A model generated the notes under the pieces. That model saw only the letters and a list, made by a program, of their open reading frames with translations, made no database searches and was not told the DNA's origin. The position numbers and the translations under genes were made by a program. Below are positions 6,293 through 14,060 of a stretch of DNA of 15,763 bases, one piece after another (the stretch's first letter is position 1; every line of letters starts with the position of its first letter). The DNA is taken from positions 3,994-19,756 of the forward strand of contig DIYE01000092.1 in the NCBI GenBank assembly GCA_002428885.1, given 5' to 3'. The stretch is from Alphaproteobacteria bacterium UBA6062. GTDB taxonomy: Bacteria > Pseudomonadota > Alphaproteobacteria > Sneathiellales > Sneathiellaceae.

Positions 6293-6324
6293 GGCCGGGT
6301 CCTTTCGTCAGAACGTACGGATAT

Positions 6325-7002
6325 TCAGTTTTCTTCGGCGATATAGAATTGCCGATTGTTGAAATCGCTGATGCCTTGCAGATAATCGATACCGGGATGC
6401 TCGTCCTCGGCTTCAGCCGTGACGTCCCGAAGGGAGTAGGTAATAAGGTCTTCAGGTTCGATAGCGTAATTCCAGATCCGAAGGGCCGCGATAGCGCCTT
6501 TGAACGGGGCTGAAACGCCATCTCCGGTTCCGATCCAGAAGCCGGCAGACGGGAGATCTTCAAAGGAAAAGCCGGAAAATCTTGCGATCAGTTTGGCGTC
6601 AACATAGACGAATGTTTCGTCGCCATAATCACTGATCGCGACATAGTGCATCTTGTCGTCTGTAAAATCGAAAGCGGCGTAAACGGATCGGTCACCGGCG
6701 GCGAGTTCAATGCCGTTTCGATCGCCTAGAATAGAAACCAGATACAAAACCCCGTCAGGCCCGGCATTGGAAAGAACAACAGGATCATAGCCCGGGTCTT
6801 GTTTCCATTCCGGTGTGACCCAGAATTCAATTGTCCCGGTATCCTGGATGGTCAGCGCCGGGTCCGGCGCAATGGCGATACCGTTTGTGCCGTCAAATTC
6901 CGCAATATCCGGTATATAAGCCGGTTTTTGTTCAGCCTGTACCGCAGGTAGCGTTGCGATGCCGCCAACGATCACAAGGAAGATAATTCTTAATACCAAC
7001 AT
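6325..7002 (-). CDS. Exported LamG/concanavalin A-like (jelly-roll) domain protein
   Basis: A 225-residue exported protein. Residues 1-23 are a signal peptide (MLVLRIIFLVIVGG, cleavage near AVQA). The rest is one laminin-G/concanavalin A-like domain: an early FDGTNGIAIA strand, the hallmark TGTIEFWVTPEW, a middle HYVAISDYGDETFVYVDAKLIA segment, and the closing FKGAIAALRIWNYAI. Such jelly-roll domains commonly bind glycans or proteins. The frame is open further upstream, but ATG at 7002 is preferred: it begins the signal peptide, has GAGGA about 7 bases upstream and leaves 28 bases after the MACPF stop. After the domain there is a short acidic tail (TAEAEDEHPG) ending in YIAEEN. In the operon it may supply target recognition or a surface anchor for the MACPF protein. 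Ligand unknown. Confidence 0.85.
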   Translation of the reverse strand: MLVLRIIFLVIVGGIATLPAVQAEQKPAYIPDIAEFDGTNGIAIAPDPALTIQDTGTIEFWVTPEWKQDPGYDPVVLSNAGPDGVLYLVSILGDRNGIELAAGDRSVYAAFDFTDDKMHYVAISDYGDETFVYVDAKLIARFSGFSFEDLPSAGFWIGTGDGVSAPFKGAIAALRIWNYAIEPEDLITYSLRDVTAEAEDEHPGIDYLQGISDFNNRQFYIAEEN

Positions 7003-7030
7003 CTTTGATCCTCTTCTGCCTGTCAGACCT

Positions 7031-9166
7031 TCAGGAAACCCGTCTGAAGCGCACATTCATGTAAAAAGTGGGGAACCCTTTAGCGCCAACAGACCAGCGG
7101 ACATCCTTGTATTTGCCTTTGGGAAGACCGTTCTTCAGAACCTTAGGTGCTTTGAATTTTTTGCTGTTGTTGCGGAATTTTTTCTTGTTGATGTTCGGGC
7201 GATACCGCCATGAGAACTTATAGTCGACCACATAGCGGGCGATCTGGCTGCGCGTGCCCTTGATGACCAGAAGGCCCGGACTGCTCGATTTATATTTGTA
7301 ACTTTTCTTCGGCTTCTTTTTTGAGCAGACGGCAGTCAGGCTTTTGTCTCTGGTGGATTGCAATTTCTTGTTTTTCTGGCCGAGATAGGACTGGGACGAC
7401 AAGGTGCCGACCACATCTTTCACCAGAAGAACTTTCTTGCCGCTACACTGTGTGGTTTTCACATAAACATGCCAGGTTTCAATGGGTTCCTTTTTCTTGA
7501 GAGGCACCAAAGGCAACAGGCTCTCATTACTCAGGTCCCGGGTGTTTTTGCGGATGTAATTGGCGACGGCTATTTTGAGATTATGCCGAACGCCTTCATA
7601 GACTTCCGGCTCGCCCGGGAAGTTCATAGGGTTCAGCAATTCATCGATCGGCCGCAGATCAAGGAGGACGGGATAAGGTGTGCTTCCGGCGCTATAACCG
7701 TTTTCATTCCAGGATCCGTTACCACCAACAGCGACAAAGGTCGCGCCTTCTTCACCAACGGAACCGGATGTCCCGGTTCGTTTGCCGGCATTTATTCCGT
7801 AATAGGCGGATCCCTTTTGACCGAAGGTTTTCGCACCGGCTTCTACCCTGAAGCTCCCGTCGATTTCGGCAACGCGTGTATAGGAAGCTTGCGAAAAAGA
7901 CTGGGTCATTTTGGCGGTCGCGCCATAGGTAACCGCGTAAGGGTAATGGGTCCCGAACTTCCGGACGAGATCATCATATTTATTGTACCGCCTGGCATCC
8001 TCGACCGCGTCGATAAAGTCATCGGACAGGGTGACATAGGGGTGATCCACAACCAGGGCATATTGTTTCGCCCTTGAATAGGCGATGGCCTGTGAGACGG
8101 TTTCGCTTTCCCGCATGCTGTTCATTATGGAAAGGCTGGCATCGAAACCAGCCTTGACCGTGACGGGCACAGCGCCAGCGGGTACCGTCACTTTGGCTTT
8201 GGCACCAAGCGTATGACCGATAGTGGTTTGCACTTCATTTTCGCTGGAAACCAGGGATTTACTGAAAACCGTCCCCTGGCTGGCTTCCTGGATGAGGGTG
8301 AAGCCCAGAGGAACGGTTCGTTTTTCCGAGATGACGTAATTCTGGGGCGCAACCTCTGCAAAGATTTCATATTTCGGATTTTGAAGCAGGTAAAACGGGT
8401 CTTGCTTGACCACGTCATAGCCTTTCCTGCTGGCCGATAAATTTTCCAGATTGTAACTGATCAGGAACGCATCATTGGCGGCAATCTGGGAAGACATTGT
8501 TGCTTTGGAAATGCCTGCCTTGGGGCGAATAAAGGTTCTGCTACCCAGGGTCAGGCGAACCCGTCCGCTTCTTGAGACATCTACAATGATCTCATTTCCG
8601 AACGAAAAATCGTCCGTGGCGTAATAGGTTTTCCGGACCCCGCCTCTTTTCAGAACATCCTTCAGCGGAATACCGTCATCACTCTCAAAGATGATATGTT
8701 GGTCGTGATTAAGGCCGGCGGTGACTTCAAGTTCCTCATCCGGATCTTGAGAGGGACGTATGCTGAGAAAGCCGGGGGTTGTGTAGGTTCCGTTTGCAAG
8801 GGCGATAAGTTCCGGCGCGTCACTCCCCCAGATCTCATTATTGTCCTGGCTACGGTCCAGAGCTACGGTCCCGGTTTCCCGCCAGACACCGTCGAGACGA
8901 AACCAGCATAATCCGGCCATATTGGCCGTTGACTTCGTTTCCAGCTCATCCAGACTGAAACTTGCAAAGGTCCGTTTAGTGATCCGGTTTACCTGGTTCC
9001 GCTGGTCGATCCGGTTGCGCGGATTTTCGGCGGATGGCGGAATGGAGGATGTGTCTTCGCAGCCTGCGAAGGAGGTGGCAGGGCGATCATTTGCTGCTGC
9101 CGTTGCCTGGCTCGCCGAGATGGCGAGTAGGAATAATGGAAGTATGTGGATCGTTGCCTTCATCAT
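7031..9166 (-). CDS. Exported MACPF (perforin-like) domain protein
   Basis: A 711-residue exported protein with a signal peptide (residues 1-23, ending ATAA). The middle part, about residues 210-560, is a membrane attack complex/perforin domain. It contains the family signature FGTHYPYAVTYGA with Gly405, Thr406 and His407, and downstream Gly-rich KTFGQKGSAYYGINAGKRTGTSGS stretches typical of the membrane-inserting part. MACPF proteins oligomerise into rings and can pierce membranes. Residues 24-200 are a separate N-terminal region with two cysteines (GCEDT, LCWFRL). Residues 563-711 are a basic domain also found at the C-terminus of the neighbouring upstream protein. AAGGA lies 9 bases before the first ATG, overlapping the upstream stop, so translation is coupled. 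Whether it lyses, adheres or acts in development is not shown by sequence; many bacterial MACPF proteins have no known target. Confidence 0.92.
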   Translation of the reverse strand: MMKATIHILPLFLLAISASQATAAANDRPATSFAGCEDTSSIPPSAENPRNRIDQRNQVNRITKRTFASFSLDELETKSTANMAGLCWFRLDGVWRETGTVALDRSQDNNEIWGSDAPELIALANGTYTTPGFLSIRPSQDPDEELEVTAGLNHDQHIIFESDDGIPLKDVLKRGGVRKTYYATDDFSFGNEIIVDVSRSGRVRLTLGSRTFIRPKAGISKATMSSQIAANDAFLISYNLENLSASRKGYDVVKQDPFYLLQNPKYEIFAEVAPQNYVISEKRTVPLGFTLIQEASQGTVFSKSLVSSENEVQTTIGHTLGAKAKVTVPAGAVPVTVKAGFDASLSIMNSMRESETVSQAIAYSRAKQYALVVDHPYVTLSDDFIDAVEDARRYNKYDDLVRKFGTHYPYAVTYGATAKMTQSFSQASYTRVAEIDGSFRVEAGAKTFGQKGSAYYGINAGKRTGTSGSVGEEGATFVAVGGNGSWNENGYSAGSTPYPVLLDLRPIDELLNPMNFPGEPEVYEGVRHNLKIAVANYIRKNTRDLSNESLLPLVPLKKKEPIETWHVYVKTTQCSGKKVLLVKDVVGTLSSQSYLGQKNKKLQSTRDKSLTAVCSKKKPKKSYKYKSSSPGLLVIKGTRSQIARYVVDYKFSWRYRPNINKKKFRNNSKKFKAPKVLKNGLPKGKYKDVRWSVGAKGFPTFYMNVRFRRVS

Positions 9167-9178
9167 GAACCCACTTCC

Positions 9179-10165
9179 TTATTCAACGCGCCGGGCGCGG
9201 ATAGTCATATAGAAATCCGGGAGAGTTTTTATGGGAGCCCGCCATTTGACATCTTTGCTTTTGCCAACCTCAAGTCCACTGACCAGGGCCGGATGGCTTT
9301 TCAGTTTCTTCTTGTGATAATGCTCTTTCCTGGACAGGCTGCCTTTGTATTTCCAGCGCAGGCTGTAGGTGAAGGAATAGTTGGCGATCTGCTCGCGCGT
9401 TCCTTTGATGACAAGCAGGCCAGGATCTCCCTCTTCGTATTTGTAGCTTTTTTTCTTGAATTTCTTTTTGCAGTTGGCGCTGACGGTTTTTAGTTCTGTT
9501 GTCCGGGACAGACTCTTGTCGCCCTCCGGATGTGCGGAAGCAGATACTTTGCCTTTCGCTGAACGGGCCAGGCCGGATCCTTTTCCGGTACACCAGGATT
9601 TCTTGATGTAAAGATACCAGGTTTCCAGTTCTACATGTTCGGCGGGAGTATCTTCGTCGATATTGGCAAAATCGTCTGTTGATCCGAAATCAGTACCGGC
9701 GACTTCTGTTTCATAAGCGCCGGTATCATCCAGTTCGTCGGGCGTCATTGTATAATTATAGGGGCCCAGTTGACCGGCAACCGCTACGGCCATATCACCT
9801 GATGGCTGGATCTTGAAGCGTGCCTGCCCCAGAAGTGGAAGGTCATCCCCGATATAAACGCCGCTCTTAAGCCGCTTGATGTTTTGAATGACAACCATGT
9901 CGGGTTGGATTTGCAGGATGAAGGCGTGCACCCATGGATCAACCGCATAGGCGCGACCGCCTTCAATGCGAATTCTTTTGCCGATACTCGGTATGGTCCA
10001 AACACCGTCAATGGGTTGTGTATTGCTTGTTGGAACGGCATCTTTATAGGGCAAAAAAGCATCAGCAAGCTGTGCTTTCACCGGAAGGGAAAAGGTCAGG
10101 AATACGAAACAGAGCGTAAGTCCGGCTAAGGACATGCTTCTTGAATAGTGTAATATGCGTATCAC
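9179..10165 (-). CDS. Exported partner protein sharing the C-terminal domain of the MACPF protein
   Basis: A 328-residue exported protein, first gene of the MACPF operon. Residues 1-32 form a signal peptide (hydrophobic core LAGLTLCFVFLTF, cleavage near VKA). Residues about 40-140 look like one small beta-rich domain (GVWTIPSIGKRIRIEGGRAY, later GVYIGDDLPLLGQARFKI), then an acidic linker. Residues 181-328 match the C-terminus of the MACPF protein: both begin ETW, share SYKY, PGLLVIKGTR with QIA, KDV-W and FYM-R-RRV, and keep two cysteines. I chose GTG at 10165 because GGAGGGG lies 6 bases upstream; the in-frame TTG at 10180 is inside that element. Only 12 bases separate it from the MACPF gene. 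By analogy with two-component MACPF toxins such as pleurotolysin A/B, it may be the targeting subunit. That is inference; I recognise no named family. Confidence 0.85.
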   Translation of the reverse strand: MIRILHYSRSMSLAGLTLCFVFLTFSLPVKAQLADAFLPYKDAVPTSNTQPIDGVWTIPSIGKRIRIEGGRAYAVDPWVHAFILQIQPDMVVIQNIKRLKSGVYIGDDLPLLGQARFKIQPSGDMAVAVAGQLGPYNYTMTPDELDDTGAYETEVAGTDFGSTDDFANIDEDTPAEHVELETWYLYIKKSWCTGKGSGLARSAKGKVSASAHPEGDKSLSRTTELKTVSANCKKKFKKKSYKYEEGDPGLLVIKGTREQIANYSFTYSLRWKYKGSLSRKEHYHKKKLKSHPALVSGLEVGKSKDVKWRAPIKTLPDFYMTIRARRVE

Positions 10166-10336
10166 GATATACCCCTCCAACCTTTATTGTGACGCAGAAA
10201 TATGAGACTATGATAGGAAGGCGACGGGTGGGGGTATATGCGTAGCTTTACCCAATTTTGGCCCTGTAGGACCGTTGGGAATAAGGTTTTTCCCGTTCAT
10301 CAAGATCGAGTCAAAGTAAAGAAATAAAAAGAAAGT
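10166..10336. promoter_or_regulatory. Divergent control region between the MACPF operon and the two-component genes
   Basis: This 171-base gap must hold promoters for both directions. GATATACCCC (10166-10175) and GGGGTATATG (10231-10240) are inverted copies with 9 matching pairs. The left copy overlaps the Shine-Dalgarno element of the MACPF operon. A nested inverted repeat, GGGTA (10232-10236) and TACCC (10249-10253), is a candidate response-regulator site. A small GGGAA/TTCCC hairpin (10277-10294) precedes the response regulator. No convincing -35/-10 pair stands out in either direction, as expected if transcription needs an activator. Confidence 0.45.
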
Positions 10337-11005
10337 ATGGTGAAACGTCGGATGACGCTGACTGAAAAGAACAGTGCGGAAAAGTCAGTTATTGTTGCGG
10401 ATGACCATGCTGTTGTGCGGGCCGGTGTTGTTGACGTTATATCGCAGATTGAGGGAGCTGTTGTTGTTGCCGAGGCGGATAATGGTCTTACCGCGATCGC
10501 CGTTGTAAAAAAGTTCCAGCCGGATTTGCTGGTGCTGGATGCGGCAATGCCTCTTGCCAGGGGGATAGAAGTCCTGGCGGACTGTAAAAGATGGAGTCCA
10601 GACACAACGATCATATTGTTCACGGGCTTTACGTCGGCAAATATCCTCAATGACTGGTTGCAGGCGGGTGTCGACGGTATTCTCCTGAAAAATTCCAGTG
10701 CGGAGGAAATGCTGAAAGCCTTCCGGACCGTCCTGGAAGGAGGGCGCTATATCTCCTCGGGTGCCAAAGAGATTCTGGAAACAACCAGTAGCTCCGTAAA
10801 ACTGACCAATCGTGAAAGAGAGGTTTTGTCGATGATCGCGGCGGGAAGGCAAAATGGAGAAATTGCCGAGCGCCTTTGTCTAAGTGTCCGAACGGTGGAA
10901 AAACACCGGGGTAGCCTGATGGCCAAAATCGGGGTGCATTCTGTCTCAGAACTGCTTGTTTATGCCTTGAAGGAAGGCCTTCTGGATGAACACCGGCAAT
11001 TGTGA
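10337..11005 (+). CDS. NarL/LuxR-type response regulator
   Basis: A 222-residue two-component response regulator. Residues 17-135 are a receiver domain with the acidic pair Asp22/Asp23 (VADDHAVVRAG), phospho-acceptor Asp68 (LLVLDAAMP), switch Thr96 (ILFTGF) and Lys118 (GILLKNSS), so all key residues are present. Residues 156-215 are a LuxR-type helix-turn-helix (LTNREREVLSMIAAG, then LCLSVRTVEKHRGSLMAKI). It should dimerise and bind DNA on phosphorylation by the histidine kinase encoded 68 bases downstream. It is transcribed divergently from the MACPF operon across a 171-base gap, making that operon its most likely target. The Shine-Dalgarno is weak (AGAAAG), and an internal ATG at 10352 is an alternative start that would not affect the domains. 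Confidence 0.93.
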   Translation: MVKRRMTLTEKNSAEKSVIVADDHAVVRAGVVDVISQIEGAVVVAEADNGLTAIAVVKKFQPDLLVLDAAMPLARGIEVLADCKRWSPDTTIILFTGFTSANILNDWLQAGVDGILLKNSSAEEMLKAFRTVLEGGRYISSGAKEILETTSSSVKLTNREREVLSMIAAGRQNGEIAERLCLSVRTVEKHRGSLMAKIGVHSVSELLVYALKEGLLDEHRQL

Positions 11006-11073
11006 CCAGGGACCAATATAGGCAATCAGGCCCATAGACGGGACCGTTACTGACCCTTTCTAATGCGGGGACT

Positions 11074-13050
11074 ATGTTTGATCCGCGCCTTCATAAAACC
11101 ATTCGTCTGATAATTTTGTTGCTCGCTCTCTGTGTTCAGCCTGTTTCCGTCAATGCCGATCCTCGCGTTATCGAGCTTGATGATAGGACGGATTTCTTCG
11201 TCCAGGCAGGCCATTTTGTTGAATACAGGCATGACAGGACCGGACACCTATCCGCGTCGGAAGCGGTTCTCCTTAGTGACTGGCAAGATCTGCCAAGTGA
11301 GTATTCTGAAACAGAGAACAGTCGAGGTGCGACCTGGCTACGCCTCAGACTGCATAGTCATTCAAAGACTGAAAGGATCTGGCGTCTGGATTTACGGCAA
11401 AAGACATTCCGGGAACTGGACGTTTTTGTCGCGAGACAGGCGACCACACCCGAGACAATTCTGAATTACTCCCTTGGTCATTCCTATCATCACAGACCAA
11501 TAGACAATACTTTTCTGGCAGCAGATATGACACTGCAGGAAAATGAGATGGTTGATATTTATATCCGGTATGTCGGTTCCTACGATGCCAAATCTCTTTT
11601 ACGCGTTGCCTCACCGGAAAAATACCGGGATGTCTATAGCGGCGTAAAGTCAGGGCGCTTTGCTTTTTACGGCGCCTTGGGAACGATCCTGGTGGTTGCG
11701 CTTCTGGCTTTGCCGGTTATCGGCTGGCGTCTGGTTCTGGCCTTCAGTTTATATATGCTGACAGCAGCCGGTGTTGTGCTGGATCTGCAAGGAACTTTTT
11801 TCGCCGTTGTTTTTCGGAATGATCAGGAACTGGCCCTGAAAACAGGCGGGATATTTCCTTTGCTGTGCGTGATCAGTCTGCAATATTACACCGCCATTTT
11901 GTTCGCTGGCGGTAAAAAGAGCAATGTTATAAGGCCTATCCGCGTGGCATTGATAGGCAGCCTTGCCGGCATAGGGATTTTGTTTTGGTTCTCTGCCTGG
12001 CCGTTGCCGGGCGGGCTGCAGATCTTAAAGTATGCAGGAATCGGGCTGGGGTTACTTGCTTATCTGGGCTTGGCAGGAACTGCAGCCCTGGAGCGTTCAC
12101 CAGGCTCTCTACCTGTCTTTGTGGGAGCTCTTATTTGTATTGTCACGCTTGCTACAATACTGGTCGGTACCAGCGTGTGGGAGAGTGTCTTCGGGTTGGG
12201 TGAGAGTGCCCTTAGGATCCTGATTTTATCGGAGGCAACCCTCTTTGCCCTGGCGATGATGCAGCGGACCGCCGCTCTCCGGAAGGAGCGGGATGAAGCT
12301 CTTAAGTCAGAACTTGTCGCCACACAAAAACGGCTGCAATTGAAAGAGGAGTTGGAGAAAAGCCGCAGAGACTATGATTATGTCCGGCGGCTTTCCGATC
12401 AGCGGCAAAACACCCTGAATATGGTGAGCCATGATATTGCTCAGCCTCTATTATCCTTGAGAGTATCTTTGAGGCAGCTGGAAAGCGAGGATGCAGCGAC
12501 GGTGTCCCGGATGAATGATGCTTTTGAATATCTTGAGACCCTAACGCGCCGACATATGACGGCAGATATAACCTCTCTGGAACCTGGGCTGGAACGTGAC
12601 TCTTTTGAAGTTTTTCCCATAGACACAGTTACCGACAATGTCGTCGCGATGTTCAGAGACGAAGTGTCTCAGAAAAAACTGGCTCTCAGATATCGTCCGT
12701 TAAGGGCGAAAATAGAAGCAGATCCGATAAAGATAATGCGGCTGATCAGCAATCTGTTTGCAAATGCTGTTAAATACACAAGTGAAGGCGGTGTTCTTCT
12801 GGGGTGCCGGTTAAGGGGAGATCATCTGCTGATACAGATTGTAGATACTGGTATTGGCATGACGGTCGCGGACAGCGTCAGATTTACCGAAGCCGGAGAG
12901 AAAGGAAATACATCCGACGGTGCAGGGCTTGGACTGAGCATTGTGCGTTCCATCTGTACGGAGTTCGGATATTCCCTGAAGATTTCTTCCAAACCGGGGC
13001 GGGGCACAACCATTAGCGTCAAAGTACCCATAGCGCCTTCCGGCAGATGA
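11074..13050 (+). CDS. 7TM-DISM sensor histidine kinase
   Basis: A 658-residue membrane sensor kinase. Residues 1-28 are a signal peptide. About residues 30-190 form an extracytoplasmic domain of the 7TMR-DISMED2 type (ATWLRLRLHSHSK, WRLDLRQKTFRELDVFV, DIYIRYVGSYD), a predicted jelly roll thought to bind carbohydrates or similar ligands. Seven membrane helices follow (about 196-398), then a coiled coil (400-440). The kinase core has phospho-acceptor His453 (NMVSHDIAQPLLSLR), N-box Asn560/Asn564 (NLFANAVKYTSEGG), G1 box Asp591 (DTGIGM) and G2 box 616-620 (GAGLG). All catalytic elements are intact. It is paired with the adjacent NarL-type response regulator, probably on one transcript. Its stop faces the ABC-transporter operon, which ends 41 bases away on the other strand. 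Confidence 0.93.
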   Translation: MFDPRLHKTIRLIILLLALCVQPVSVNADPRVIELDDRTDFFVQAGHFVEYRHDRTGHLSASEAVLLSDWQDLPSEYSETENSRGATWLRLRLHSHSKTERIWRLDLRQKTFRELDVFVARQATTPETILNYSLGHSYHHRPIDNTFLAADMTLQENEMVDIYIRYVGSYDAKSLLRVASPEKYRDVYSGVKSGRFAFYGALGTILVVALLALPVIGWRLVLAFSLYMLTAAGVVLDLQGTFFAVVFRNDQELALKTGGIFPLLCVISLQYYTAILFAGGKKSNVIRPIRVALIGSLAGIGILFWFSAWPLPGGLQILKYAGIGLGLLAYLGLAGTAALERSPGSLPVFVGALICIVTLATILVGTSVWESVFGLGESALRILILSEATLFALAMMQRTAALRKERDEALKSELVATQKRLQLKEELEKSRRDYDYVRRLSDQRQNTLNMVSHDIAQPLLSLRVSLRQLESEDAATVSRMNDAFEYLETLTRRHMTADITSLEPGLERDSFEVFPIDTVTDNVVAMFRDEVSQKKLALRYRPLRAKIEADPIKIMRLISNLFANAVKYTSEGGVLLGCRLRGDHLLIQIVDTGIGMTVADSVRFTEAGEKGNTSDGAGLGLSIVRSICTEFGYSLKISSKPGRGTTISVKVPIAPSGR

Positions 13051-13091
13051 GGTTTTCTCATAAGTCTTGGGATTGTGAGCTCAAACGTTTT

Positions 13092-14060
13092 TCAAGCAAC
13101 CAGATGGCAGGCCGCCAGATGGTCACTGCCAGTATCAATGAGGGGCGGCGGCGTGTCATGGCATTTATCCTGAGCCATCGGGCAACGTCCGGCAAAGCGA
13201 CAGCCTTTGGGCAGATTGATTGGGCTGGGAGGATCGCCCTGCAAATGGATCCGCTTCTCTTTCTTATCTACGGCAGAGACTTTCGGAACGGCGGACAGGA
13301 GCGCTTTGGTATACGGGTGCTTAGGATTGCTGAACAGAGATACCCGGTCCGCCTGTTCGACAATCTGTCCCAGATACATAACGGCGACATGATCACAAAG
13401 ATGCTGCACAACGCCGAGGTCATGGCTGATAAAGAGATAGGTGACCCCCATCTCTTCCTGTAATTTGCGCATGAGATTAAGGATTTGCGCCTGGACAGCA
13501 ACATCAAGAGCAGAGACCGGCTCATCGCAAACAATCAGATCCGGTTTGGTCGCCAGCGCGCGGGCCAGTCCGACCCTTTGCCGTTGTCCGCCGGAAAACT
13601 GATGGGGAAACAGGTTGGTCAGCTCCGGGCGCAGCCCCACCTGAACAAAAAGCTGACGGACAACCTCATCCCGTTCATCCTTGTCGCCGATATCCATCAG
13701 GTCAAGAGGTTCGCGGACGATTTCCCCAACCCGACGTCTAGGGTCCAGGGATGAATAGGGGTCCTGGAACACCATCTGGAAACTGCGCCGGGCTTGTCGA
13801 AGGTCTTCCTTTTCAAGAGATGTAATATCTGTGCCCTGAAGACTGACGGAGCCGCTGGTAACCGGCACAAGACGCAGAACACCCAGGGCTGTCGTTGTCT
13901 TGCCGGACCCGCTTTCGCCGACAATGCCAAAGGTTTTCCCTTTAGGAACGGAAAAACTCACACCATCCACGGCATGCACCGTTACCGGGTCCTTGAACAT
14001 TTTCTTTTTACTGAAATGAACTTTCAGATCTTTAACGTCTAGGAGAATTTCGTCGCTCAT
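13092..14060 (-). CDS. Dipeptide/oligopeptide ABC transporter ATP-binding protein (DppF/OppF type)
   Basis: A 322-residue ABC ATPase of the peptide-importer family. Walker A is GESGSGKT (residues 48-55), the Q-loop reads MVFQDPYSSLDPR, the ABC signature is SGGQRQRVGLARAL, Walker B is LIVCDEPVSALD, and the switch histidine is in FISHD. The C-terminus has the oligopeptide-transporter extension with GCRFAGRCP and further cysteines. The Q-loop wording and SGGQ signature place it with the DppF/OppF subunit of the ATPase pair. Its start overlaps the DppD-type gene stop by ATGA. It hydrolyses ATP at the inner face of the membrane to drive peptide, or sometimes nickel or sugar-peptide, uptake; the substrate cannot be told without the binding protein, which lies outside the window. 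Confidence 0.93.
   Translation of the reverse strand: MSDEILLDVKDLKVHFSKKKMFKDPVTVHAVDGVSFSVPKGKTFGIVGESGSGKTTTALGVLRLVPVTSGSVSLQGTDITSLEKEDLRQARRSFQMVFQDPYSSLDPRRRVGEIVREPLDLMDIGDKDERDEVVRQLFVQVGLRPELTNLFPHQFSGGQRQRVGLARALATKPDLIVCDEPVSALDVAVQAQILNLMRKLQEEMGVTYLFISHDLGVVQHLCDHVAVMYLGQIVEQADRVSLFSNPKHPYTKALLSAVPKVSAVDKKEKRIHLQGDPPSPINLPKGCRFAGRCPMAQDKCHDTPPPLIDTGSDHLAACHLVA

Noticed and set aside
7358..8077. Long plus-strand open frame (239 codons) inside the MACPF gene
   Set aside because: It is antisense to a clear MACPF coding sequence with signal peptide and family motif; the frame has no recognisable domain or ribosome-binding site.
13047..13061. ATGAG/CTCAT hairpin at the kinase stop as an intrinsic terminator
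   Set aside because: The stem is only 5 bp, overlaps the stop codon and has no T-run after it.
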